Origin: DATGLE01 sp035294325
GTDB lineage: Bacteria > Chloroflexota > Ktedonobacteria > Ktedonobacterales > Ktedonobacteraceae
NCBI GenBank assembly: GCA_035294325.1
Contig: DATGLE010000118.1
Location: 1-6,051, forward strand
Direction: 5' to 3'
Length of the DNA: 6,051 bases
This document shows, piece by piece, positions 1 to 5,471 of this stretch. Position numbers and translations under genes: made by a program. The notes beneath the pieces were generated by a model. That model worked only from the letters and a program-made list of their open reading frames with translations, was not told the origin of the DNA and made no database searches. Positions within the stretch are counted from its first letter, which is position 1. Each line of letters begins with the position of its first letter.

Positions 1-1324
1 GCTGGAATACGCGATCCCCGCTGAAGAGGAAGCGGCCCAGTACGCCCCGCACGCGCTTCGGATCGTCGGGCAGCACCTTGCTCGCCTCGTTGAAGACCGT
101 GTTCTCGTAATCAAGCCCCTCGTTCTCCTGCGCATAGTAGCCGATGCGCACTCGATCACCCATCAGCACCTCGCCCGCCGTAAGTTCGGTCAGGCCGAGC
201 AGCGCGCGCAGCAGCGTCGTTTTGCCGGCCCCGTTGAGACCCACGACAACCAGGCGCTGACCGCGTTCAAGCTCAAAGCTGATATCGCGGAAGACCTCCT
301 TGCTGCCGTAATACTTCGTCAGGCCCCCGGCGAGCATGACGAGCTGCCCGCTCGGGTAGCGCACCGGAAAATCGATCTTGATGCGCCGGCTGCTCTGTGG
401 CAGTTGCGGCTTGCTCGCCTCCAGCCTGGCAATACGTCTATCTATCGCTATCCGCTGGCTGACGCGTGTCGCTCCGAATTTGCGCAGCTTTTGCGAAGTC
501 TTGCGCAGGCGTGCGATCTCGCGCTCCTGCTGCCGCCTGGTACGCTCTATCAGGGCCAGCGCATCACCAGTTACGGTGAGGTAGTTCGAGTAGGTTCCGC
601 GATACTCTTCGAGTTTATGCGTGAACTCGTTGAGGCGCAGCACCTTGTTGATGCTGCGGTCAAGCAGGTCCAGGTCGTGCGAAATGATTAAAAGCGCCCC
701 CTGGTAGCCGGCGAGAAAATCCATCAGCCAGGCGGCAGCCTCGGCGTCCAGGAAGTTCGTCGGCTCGTCGAGCAGCAGCAGATCGGGCGCCTGGAAGAGC
801 AGACGTGCCAGCGCGAGCTTCGTCTTCTGGCCGCCGCTCAGCGTGTTGACGGAGCGATCCAGCGTCACACCGCCCAGGTTCAACCCGGCGATCAATTGCT
901 CGCTGCGGGCGTCGGCCTCATAATAGCCCAGACTCTCAAGCGTATCCTGCGCCTGAGAGAAGCGCTGCAACAACTCGGGCAACTCGTCCTCAGTGGCCCG
1001 GGCGATCTGCGCGGAGAGCGCTTCATAGCTCGCAATCGCCGCGTCCAGGCCCGTGCTGTTGAAAATGAAGTCCCGCACCGTGCCATTCTCCACGACAGGG
1101 GTTTCGTGCGCGACATCCTGCGAGAGATAGCCGTAACTGCGCGGCAGCATCACTGTGCCCCGGTCCGGCACCTGCAAACCCGCGATAATATTGAGCAGGG
1201 AACTCTTGCCTGCGCCGTTCACGCCGATCAACCCGGCCTTCTCCCCAGGCGCTACTGTGAACGATACGTCATCCAGTATCACGCGCGCATTATATGAAAG
1301 ATGAATATGATTGACCTGTAGCAT
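1..1324 (-). CDS. ABC-F family ATP-binding protein (N-terminal 441 codons, runs off left edge)
   Basis: Soluble tandem-ATPase ABC protein of the ABC-F type, a family that acts on ribosomes (translation factors and antibiotic-protection proteins) rather than in transport; no membrane segment is visible. Domain 1: Walker A GVNGAGKSS (residues 34-42), signature LSGGQ (162-166), Walker B LLLLDEPTN (182-190) and the H-loop SHD (215-217). A charged, Arg/Lys-rich linker (about 235-325) matches the interdomain linker that contacts tRNA in this family. Domain 2 starts near residue 328 with Walker A GLNGAGKTT (362-370); the window ends just before its signature motif, in RFLFSGDRVF. The ATG at 1322-1324 is chosen because MLQVNHIHLSY is a typical ABC-F start and AGGA lies 4 nt upstream, with GAGGAAA slightly further out. 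Family assignment is secure. Whether it is a housekeeping factor or a resistance protein cannot be decided. A strong promoter about 660 bp upstream may drive it through a long leader. Confidence 0.93.
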   Translation of the reverse strand, partial: MLQVNHIHLSYNARVILDDVSFTVAPGEKAGLIGVNGAGKSSLLNIIAGLQVPDRGTVMLPRSYGYLSQDVAHETPVVENGTVRDFIFNSTGLDAAIASYEALSAQIARATEDELPELLQRFSQAQDTLESLGYYEADARSEQLIAGLNLGGVTLDRSVNTLSGGQKTKLALARLLFQAPDLLLLDEPTNFLDAEAAAWLMDFLAGYQGALLIISHDLDLLDRSINKVLRLNEFTHKLEEYRGTYSNYLTVTGDALALIERTRRQQEREIARLRKTSQKLRKFGATRVSQRIAIDRRIARLEASKPQLPQSSRRIKIDFPVRYPSGQLVMLAGGLTKYYGSKEVFRDISFELERGQRLVVVGLNGAGKTTLLRALLGLTELTAGEVLMGDRVRIGYYAQENEGLDYENTVFNEASKVLPDDPKRVRGVLGRFLFSGDRVFQ

Positions 1325-1377
1325 ATGTTCCTGTTTCCTCTACGTGCTTCCGGTCTTGCTCGCGCCTGCGGCGCGCG

Positions 1378-1440
1378 CGGGATGGATAGGTGTGATAGCG
1401 AATGCGCGAAGCGCATTCGCTATCACACCTATCCATCCCG
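1378..1440. repeat. Perfect inverted repeat, 30-bp arms, 3-nt loop (GAA)
   Basis: Bases 1378-1407 are exactly complementary to 1411-1440, with GAA at 1408-1410 as the loop and no mismatch or G-T pair. The apex is AATGCGC-GAA-GCGCATT. It lies 54 bp upstream of the ABC-F start, so it would sit in that gene's mRNA leader if transcription starts further upstream. No T-run follows on either strand, so it is not a canonical intrinsic terminator. Confidence 0.9.
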
Positions 1441-1472
1441 GATGCGGCGAAGCCGCGCGAAGGCTCGGCGAA

Positions 1473-1613
1473 AGCGGGCAAAGATCATTTGCCACAACAC
1501 ACCAATATCCCCTGGTGCGACTCCGCTGCACGAACGCCTGGCAAGAGCGGGCAAGGATGCGGAGTATCAGATACTCCCCTCTGCAAGGGCGCTGCGAACA
1601 GCAGCGAGCAAGC
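1473..1613. repeat. Diverged tandem repeat units (period about 73 bp)
   Basis: AGCGGGCAARGAT occurs at 1473-1485 and 1546-1558. Each copy is followed by a short palindromic stretch, then CCCCT, then a related tail containing CGCTGC and GAAC (about 1509-1545 and 1576-1612). The sequence just after the long hairpin (1437-1475) resembles the same tail, suggesting three decayed copies of one unit whose palindromic insert differs each time. The alignment was made by eye, so unit edges are approximate. Confidence 0.4.
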
Positions 1614-1616
1614 CCG

Positions 1617-1819
1617 TATTCGTCGAGGCTTCATGATCGTGGGGGTGCGCGCCGGATTCGTTATCCTCGCGCCTGGATGCAGCGGGAAGCACGGTGTCGC
1701 AAAACATGCAGGGACGAGGAGTTCGATGCTCGGCGACACACGCCTGTGGGTGGGCTGCTGGTAATGCCCGCAGTAGGGAGGAAAGGCAACGGGAAGATGC
1801 TGAAAGTCAACAGACAACG
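1617..1819. other. Intergenic stretch with no recognisable feature
   Basis: About 200 bp between the repeat block and the 1820-1846 hairpin. Open frames crossing it give Arg/Cys-rich, low-complexity peptides with no domain and no convincing ribosome-binding site. It may be part of a long leader transcript for the ABC-F gene if the promoter at 1990-2018 is active. Confidence 0.4.
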
Positions 1820-1846
1820 CTACTCACTATGCGGAGTAGTGAGTAG
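1820..1846. repeat. Hairpin, 10-bp arms, 7-nt loop
   Basis: CTACTCACTA (1820-1829) pairs perfectly with TAGTGAGTAG (1837-1846) around the loop TGCGGAG. It has no adjacent T-run. It falls inside the presumed leader of the minus-strand ABC-F gene. Confidence 0.7.
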
Positions 1847-1871
1847 ATGCATCATCTTGCGCCACTTTCCA

Positions 1872-1905
1872 GCCGCATGAGCCTCGGCGTGCTCGCTCAT
1901 GCGGC
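1872..1905. repeat. Hairpin, 11-bp arms, overlapping the end of a possible leader ORF
   Basis: GCCGCATGAGC (1872-1882) pairs perfectly with GCTCATGCGGC (1895-1905) across a 12-nt loop. On the minus strand the stop codon of the short ORF at 1897-1938 lies inside the first arm, so a ribosome ending there would melt the stem. That arrangement is typical of attenuators, but no competing stem or U-run was identified. Confidence 0.6.
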
Positions 1906-1938
1906 GGCGGCAATGGTGAGCATTGCTGCCTGTTCCAC
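1897..1938 (-). CDS. Possible 13-aa leader peptide upstream of the ABC-F gene
   Basis: A GTG start at 1936-1938 is preceded by AGGA with 6-nt spacing and begins about 45 nt after the start site predicted from the strong promoter at 1990-2018. The peptide would be VEQAAMLTIAAAA (GTG read as Met), ending at TGA 1897-1899; an internal ATG (1921-1923) could also start an 8-aa version. The stop sits in a hairpin arm. ORFs this short occur often by chance. The case rests on position (promoter, Shine-Dalgarno, ORF and hairpin in order), not on sequence recognition. The ABC-F start is 570 bp further on. Confidence 0.3.
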   Translation of the reverse strand: MEQAAMLTIAAAA

Positions 1939-1989
1939 GGTTGTTCCTGATCTTTTTCAAAATGGGAGTATAGTTCAGTCCAGGGAGAG

Positions 1990-2018
1990 ATAATACCATT
2001 ATATGGCTGCAATGTCAA
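1990..2018 (-). promoter_or_regulatory. Strong sigma70-type promoter reading leftwards toward the ABC-F gene
   Basis: On the minus strand, TTGACA (2013-2018) is followed after exactly 17 bp by TATTAT (1990-1995): a perfect -35 and a five-of-six -10. Transcription would start near 1983. The next full gene in this direction is the ABC-F protein at 1324, giving an unusually long leader of about 660 nt unless a shorter promoter or small RNA exists. Confidence 0.65.
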
Positions 2019-2052
2019 GGACGAGTTTCAGCGGGTTCAGCTGCCACAGGGG

Positions 2053-2076
2053 GGCAGGGGACGGCCGTCCCCTGCC
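2053..2076. repeat. Perfect 24-bp palindrome with no spacer, in a G/C-skewed block
   Basis: GGCAGGGGACGG (2053-2064) is followed directly by its reverse complement (2065-2076). The block continues with GGGGGTCCGGGG and a GAAAAAC-A-GTTTTTC mini-hairpin (2097-2111). The combination has the look of a dispersed intergenic repeat, but only one copy is in this window. It lies downstream of the GH99 gene and upstream of the minus-strand promoter. Confidence 0.8.
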
Positions 2077-2115
2077 GGGGGTCCGGGGTGTTCCCAGAAA
2101 AACAGTTTTTCTCTT

Positions 2116-2148
2116 TTTTCGCACGCCGCCACAGGCGGCGTGCGAAAA
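2116..2148 (-). terminator. Strong hairpin just past the GH99 stop codon; possible transcript end
   Basis: Arms 2116-2130 and 2134-2148 pair over 15 bp around ACA, with an 11-bp GC-rich core flanked by T4 and A4. It lies 5 nt beyond the GH99 stop. The flanks run T-stem-A on both strands, so the U-tract that a classical intrinsic terminator needs is missing. It may end or protect the 3' end of the mRNA, or simply be another copy of the local 3-nt-loop hairpin family. Confidence 0.35.
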
Positions 2149-2153
2149 TTAAT

Positions 2154-3344
2154 TCATCCCTCCCATTGGTAGGCGAACCGCTGCGTCAGATTCAGGTATA
2201 GCGAGCCGTAGGTCACGCTCGGCTCGATCATCGCGCCCTCGAACCATTCGTTAAAGCTCGTGATCGTAACCCAATCGGGACTGCTCGCCAGCGCCCCCTG
2301 CCAGCTTTCCTGGTAGGTCGCGCCATTATTGCGTGGCACAATGAAGGTCCCTGTACGTCCGGGCACGCGCGTATCGTTATAGCCGGGCATCACACCGGCA
2401 GCCCAGATCTTATGCGTGCCATGAGCGCTATTATAGGCGTTAATCTCGTTACGGAAGCCCTCATCTACTGCCGCCATATCGTTGTTATTGAGGCCCCAGT
2501 AACCCGCGCTGAAGAGATGAATGCCGTCAAAAACGCTCAACATGTCGAGGTTCACGCCTTCGGCGGACCAGATCATCTGGTCGTTGGGATCGACCTGGCT
2601 GCGAATAGCGGCCCACTCTGTAAGGGAACGGCCTCCGCCCAGCGGATCCCAGAAGAAGATAACCGGCTTGCCCTGCCAGTGAAAGAAATGCGGATTGTTG
2701 CCGTAGTGCGACTTGAGGTAGAGCAGCCCCTTTACGATGTTGCCCTCACCCTGCAAAGCTGGCGCGTCGCTCTCGAAGTAGATCGAGGAGGCGAAGTTAT
2801 AGCCGGTGCGTTGCTGGAGAGCGGCTGAACGCGACAGCAGTTTCGCGAAATTGCTGTCGGTCTGGTCGCCAGGTCCCCACCATGAGCTGATGAAACCGGT
2901 GATGCCTGCGTTGGCCGCCCAGCCAAGCTGCCGATCAATGGTCGCGGTATCGCTGGAATTATACTTGATTGTGGGCAGATCCGACATCGTGGATAAGGAC
3001 CACGTAGACGTGTTGTACCACATGTAGTAGAAAGCCAGCAGCGGACGGTTGCTGTTACCGGCAACCGCCGGGAGCGTGGCAGTGGCTCCTGGCGCTGGCT
3101 TCGCTTTCCCCTTTGGCTTTGGCGTAGGTGTGGCATGCTGGCCTGGCACCTGCATCGATATCGCACCGCCCGTTTGTGGCGTGCCCGTTGCTGTCGCCGG
3201 GGCAGCGCCCCTTGTCGCTGGCGGTGTCGGCTTCGGCCCCGCTATCGCACTATCGCCCTGGCAGGCTGAGAGGTAGAGCAGACAGCAGATGCATGCCGCC
3301 GCCAGAATACGGCTGAGGCCCTTTCTGGCCGGATCTTTCCCCAT
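2154..3344 (-). CDS. Lipoprotein with glycoside hydrolase family 99-type domain (endo-alpha-mannosidase-like)
   Basis: Predicted 396-aa exported lipoprotein. Residues 1-28 form a lipoprotein signal: basic MGKDPARKG, a hydrophobic stretch, then lipobox LSAC with Cys28. Residues 29 to about 98 are a Pro/Thr/Ala/Lys-rich linker. The domain from about 102 to the end opens with LLAFYYMWY and carries the GH99 hallmark TSFNEWFEGAMIEPS; its two acids, E366 and E369, match the spaced Glu pair essential in GH99 endo-alpha-1,2-mannosidases and mannanases. YFESD and WQGKPVIFFWDP also fit this fold. The ATG at 3342-3344 is chosen because AAAAAGGA stands 6 nt upstream and the lipobox then falls at the right distance; the open frame extends to a TTG at 3485 but would bury the signal peptide. 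Family membership is fairly secure; the alpha-mannan substrate is inferred, and the related WbsX-like group is an alternative. Transcribed divergently from the GH5 gene. Confidence 0.85.
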   Translation of the reverse strand: MGKDPARKGLSRILAAACICCLLYLSACQGDSAIAGPKPTPPATRGAAPATATGTPQTGGAISMQVPGQHATPTPKPKGKAKPAPGATATLPAVAGNSNRPLLAFYYMWYNTSTWSLSTMSDLPTIKYNSSDTATIDRQLGWAANAGITGFISSWWGPGDQTDSNFAKLLSRSAALQQRTGYNFASSIYFESDAPALQGEGNIVKGLLYLKSHYGNNPHFFHWQGKPVIFFWDPLGGGRSLTEWAAIRSQVDPNDQMIWSAEGVNLDMLSVFDGIHLFSAGYWGLNNNDMAAVDEGFRNEINAYNSAHGTHKIWAAGVMPGYNDTRVPGRTGTFIVPRNNGATYQESWQGALASSPDWVTITSFNEWFEGAMIEPSVTYGSLYLNLTQRFAYQWEG

Positions 3345-3381
3345 AATGTGTCCTTTTTGAAGACCTGATTCCCCCGAGCAT

Positions 3382-3410
3382 AGTATACGAAAATCAGTGT
3401 ACATAATAAA
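3382..3410 (-). promoter_or_regulatory. Candidate promoter of the GH99 gene
   Basis: On the minus strand TATACT (3382-3387) is a good -10, placing the start site about 30 nt before the ATG at 3344. The -35 at the right distance (TTTATT, 3405-3410) is poor, so activator dependence or a different start site is possible. Confidence 0.35.
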
Positions 3411-3577
3411 ACTGCGTAGTACGTTTAGGGGAGGAATACCCGCCCGCAATGTACCTTTCCCTCCTACTCTTTTTGTGATAGGCAATACATACTATTGGTA
3501 ATATACAGAGCATCTATAACGAATAATGTGTATATATAAACATGCTGCGAAAATGTATCTGATGGCTAACACCTGTG

Positions 3578-3660
3578 CTTGCTCGCGCCTGCGGCGCTCG
3601 CCTTATCCAGTCTTGTGGTCCAGGAGAATGCGCTAAGCGCATTCTCCTGGACCACAAGAC
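3578..3660. repeat. Composite hairpin element 2: shared 20-bp head plus 24-bp-arm palindrome
   Basis: CTTGCTCGCGCCTGCGGCGC (3578-3597) is identical to 1355-1374 upstream of the first long hairpin and itself contains a 5-bp stem with loop TGC (3585-3597). Thirteen bases beyond it, 3610-3633 pairs perfectly with 3637-3660 around TAA. The apex AATGCGC-TAA-GCGCATT matches the other two long hairpins, while the lower stem is unrelated in sequence. Confidence 0.8.
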
Positions 3661-3694
3661 GCCCTTATGTGGTGAAGGCGCCAGGCCCTTTCTC

Positions 3695-3715
3695 AAAGAG
3701 CGTCGCGGATGATGG
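3695..3715 (+). repeat. 21-bp direct repeat, copy 1
   Basis: Starts AAAGAGCGTCGCGG and ends GATGATGG; identical to 3764-3784. This copy is not followed by a palindrome. Confidence 0.85.
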
Positions 3716-3763
3716 CAAAAATGGGGATGCTGTGTACTCTGCCGAGCCGAGTCCCGCGCTCTG

Positions 3764-3784
3764 AAAGAGCGTCGCGGATGATGG
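3764..3784 (+). repeat. 21-bp direct repeat, copy 2, entering hairpin element 3
   Basis: Identical to 3695-3715, 69 bp downstream. Its last part (GGATGATGG) forms the base of the left arm of the 3775-3827 palindrome, and its first part is the right half of a small hairpin CGCTCT-GAA-AGAGCG (3757-3771). Confidence 0.85.
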
Positions 3785-3827
3785 TATGCGAAAATGCGCT
3801 TCGCGCATTTTCGCATACCATCATCCG
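3775..3827. repeat. Composite hairpin element 3: perfect 25-bp-arm palindrome, loop TTC
   Basis: Bases 3775-3799 are exactly complementary to 3803-3827. The apex AATGCGC-TTC-GCGCATT is the same as in the hairpins at 1378 and 3610. It is flanked on the left by a 6-bp hairpin with a GAA loop (3757-3771) and on the right by GCGCGGC/GCCGCGC (3834-3855), so three hairpins stand in a row, as in the 1361-1456 element. Confidence 0.9.
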
Positions 3828-4030
3828 TCTCTGGCGCGGCGCAGCCCAGCCGCGCGAGCGCCCGGAGAGAGAGCGCTAAGATGCCGAGAATCAAGGCGCA
3901 CTCTCGGAAAAGTCGCCGGGGGCATATGTAAAATGGTAGTAACGGCCCGTTTATCATATGGGTTGTCTGGAGAAAGGGGGAAAGCCCGCCGCGTACTGTA
4001 GAGTGGAACGCTGTGAGACAGGATGACATA

Positions 4031-4063
4031 TTGACTCATCTGGCTTTCCTGATTAAGATCAGG
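4031..4063 (+). promoter_or_regulatory. Candidate GH5 promoter with an inverted repeat over the -10
   Basis: TTGACT (4031-4036), 17 bp, then TAAGAT (4054-4059). The -10 lies inside CCTGAT-TAAG-ATCAGG (4048-4063), a 6-bp inverted repeat that could be an operator or a short hairpin. An alternative A/T-rich -10 (TATAAA, 4081-4086) has no -35 partner. The ATG is about 65 nt downstream of the inferred start site. Confidence 0.45.
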
Positions 4064-4112
4064 TGGGAGGGTCAAAAATATATAAATATAGCTCGTAGAA
4101 ACCCTTTTATCC

Positions 4113-4121
4113 AGGAAGGAG
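4113..4121 (+). promoter_or_regulatory. Ribosome-binding site of the GH5 gene
   Basis: AGGAAGGAG, 8 nt before the ATG at 4130, selects that start over the upstream in-frame start at 4013. An ATG at 4125 in another frame hits a stop after two codons. Confidence 0.8.
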
Positions 4122-4129
4122 CATATGCG

Positions 4130-5275
4130 ATGATAGCGCATAGGAAAATAGCCGTATGCAGTATCCTGTCTATAGTGATAGTGGTCGTCGGCTTCGCAGC
4201 TCTCAGTCCAGCCCTGCCCGGTGTGCGTACCGCTCATGCTGCCACGAATGTATTGCCGTATCATGCAACCGCCAACGGTCCCTACACGGTGCGGGGCAAT
4301 ATGATTATAGGCGCCGATGGCACGCAATACATTTTTCATGGCATTGCGCGTGATGGTCTCGAATACAATTGCTCAGGCGAGGGGCCGCTCGATCAGCAGC
4401 ACCTTGCCTTTATGGGACCGGGTACCAGCAGCTCGGCGGGGACCTACTGGGGCGCCAATACGGTGCGGCTTCCTGTCTCGGAAGGTTTCTGGTTTAATGG
4501 CGCGCCAGGCTATCCCTGCTCTGCGGCTCAATACCAGGCCCTCGTCAAACACACGATTGACGCTCTGACCGCCCTCAAACTCAACGTCATACTGGATCTG
4601 CAATGGACCGATGCCGGGCGCCAGTCGGGGCAGGGCGGCGGCCCGTGGAGCCTCGCCGACGCTGATAGTATCGCCTTCTGGCAGCAGGTAGCACCGATCT
4701 ATAAAGGCTATTCGAACGTCCTGTTTGAAGTCTACAATGAGCCGCACCCCCCCTCCTGGTCCTGCTGGCAGGCGGGTTGTCCGATGTCCGAGACCGGTTA
4801 TTCCAGCGATTGTGGCTGTAGCAAGTCTGTTCATTATAGTGGCGTGGGCATGCAGGCGCTGGTGAATGCCGTGCGCGGCACCGGGGCCAACAACCTTATC
4901 ATTGTTGGGGGCAACAACTGGGGCTTTGATCTGAGCCAGCTTCCCAATTACCCGATTGGCGGCTCAAATATCGTCTACGACACTCATCCATACCCCTATG
5001 CCGATAAGATGCCCAATACCTGGGATGCCGCCTTTGGTAATCTCAGCGGTAGATATGCTATGATATCAGCCGAGAGCGGTGAATATGACTGTGGCACGAG
5101 CTTTGTGAGCCAGCTGTACCCCTACCTGGACGCTCATCACATGGGCTGGGTGGCCTGGGCCTGGAATACCAATGGCAACGTTTGCAAGTATCCAGAACTC
5201 GTCACCGATTACCAGGGCACGCCCTCACAGGCTATGGGGCAGTACATCTATCAGCGCATGCGCAGCTATGCGTGA
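4130..5275 (+). CDS. Secreted glycoside hydrolase family 5 (cellulase-type) enzyme
   Basis: Predicted 381-aa exported retaining glycosidase of GH5 (clan GH-A, TIM barrel) acting on beta-linked polysaccharide. Residues 1-37 are a signal peptide: HRK, a long hydrophobic core, and probable cleavage at AHA|A. GH5 landmarks appear in order: TVRLPV (Arg113), LFEVYNEPH with acid/base Glu204, the HPY pair (His286, Tyr288), AMISAESGEYDCG with probable nucleophile Glu315 (Glu318 also nearby), and the strand-8 Trp motif GWVAWAWN (Trp343/345). The mature protein has eight cysteines, clustered around 212-230 with others near 81, 130, 321 and 352, suggesting disulfides and true secretion. One catalytic domain only; no carbohydrate-binding module or anchor. 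Whether it cuts cellulose, mannan or another glucan is not visible. The neighbouring divergent GH99 lipoprotein suggests a small polysaccharide-use locus, but no transporter or regulator is in view. Confidence 0.9.
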   Translation: MIAHRKIAVCSILSIVIVVVGFAALSPALPGVRTAHAATNVLPYHATANGPYTVRGNMIIGADGTQYIFHGIARDGLEYNCSGEGPLDQQHLAFMGPGTSSSAGTYWGANTVRLPVSEGFWFNGAPGYPCSAAQYQALVKHTIDALTALKLNVILDLQWTDAGRQSGQGGGPWSLADADSIAFWQQVAPIYKGYSNVLFEVYNEPHPPSWSCWQAGCPMSETGYSSDCGCSKSVHYSGVGMQALVNAVRGTGANNLIIVGGNNWGFDLSQLPNYPIGGSNIVYDTHPYPYADKMPNTWDAAFGNLSGRYAMISAESGEYDCGTSFVSQLYPYLDAHHMGWVAWAWNTNGNVCKYPELVTDYQGTPSQAMGQYIYQRMRSYA

Positions 5276-5435
5276 GTTGTCCGCGATAGCTCTTTTTACG
5301 CTCCTCGCCACCTTCGGTGGCTCGCACCGGGTAAGAAGCGCCAGAGGCGCTGTATTGTCAGGGGAAGGAAGCGGAGCCGCAAAAAGGTGACGCCTACCAA
5401 TGGAGTTCTCCATTAGCATAGGAATGGTGGGCCGC
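5276..5435. other. Intergenic region with short 3-nt-loop hairpins
   Basis: Contains GCCACC-TTC-GGTGGC (5307-5321), AGCGCC-AGA-GGCGCT (5337-5351) and AATGGAG-TT-CTCCATT (5399-5414). None is followed by a T-run, so no clear terminator for the GH5 gene is seen. A frame from 5172 that extends here is a shadow of the GH5 gene. Confidence 0.55.
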
Positions 5436-5465
5436 TTGACAAAGGGCGTGCCGGTATGTTATAAA
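5436..5465 (+). promoter_or_regulatory. Strong promoter of the T-box leader
   Basis: TTGACA (5436-5441), 18 bp, TATAAA (5460-5465). Transcription would begin near 5472, just before the T-box structure, which supports both assignments. Confidence 0.75.
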
Positions 5466-5471
5466 CAAAAT

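Larger units (their letters stand above)
1351..1616. repeat. MITE-like block bounded by 13-bp imperfect inverted repeats
   Basis: CGGTCTTGCTCGC (1351-1363) recurs as its reverse complement at 1604-1616 with one mismatch, bracketing 266 bp. Inside are a small hairpin (1361-1375, loop TGC), the 30-bp-arm hairpin (1378-1440), another small hairpin (1444-1456, loop GAA), the hairpin GGCAAA/TTTGCC (1477-1493) and GGAGTATC/GATACTCC (1561-1577). No transposase and no clear target-site duplication were seen. A non-autonomous mobile element or an intergenic repeat cluster are both possible; this reading is inferred from structure alone. Confidence 0.4.
3345..4129. other. Divergent intergenic region between the GH99 and GH5 genes
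   Basis: This 785-bp region holds probable promoters at each end, an AT-rich stretch at about 3485-3545, and two long perfect hairpins with their flanking repeats (3578-3855). Open frames that cross it (for example 3514-4029 minus) mirror the palindromes and are Arg/Ser-rich without domains. Nothing coding is supported. Confidence 0.6.

Noticed and set aside
896..1297. 133-codon plus-strand open frame
   Set aside because: It is antisense to the clearly coding ABC-F frame with intact motifs; a GC-rich shadow frame.
1378..1440. Intrinsic terminator upstream of the ABC-F gene
   Set aside because: No T-run on either side in either orientation.
1351..1616. CRISPR array or integron attC-like array
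   Set aside because: Repeats are too few and too diverged, spacers are themselves palindromic, and no cas or integrase gene is present.
1311..1880. 189-codon plus-strand open frame
   Set aside because: It runs antisense through the ABC-F start and the palindromes, gives Arg/Cys-rich low-complexity sequence that mirrors the hairpin arms, and has no domain.
3345..3485. N-terminal extension of the GH99 protein from the TTG at 3485
   Set aside because: It would place a hydrophobic lipoprotein signal 47 residues inside the protein, whereas the ATG at 3344 has a well-spaced AGGA.
3514..4029. 171-codon minus-strand open frame between the hydrolase genes
   Set aside because: It is made mostly of translated palindromes and direct repeats (repeated HHPRRS-type peptides), with no ribosome-binding site or domain.
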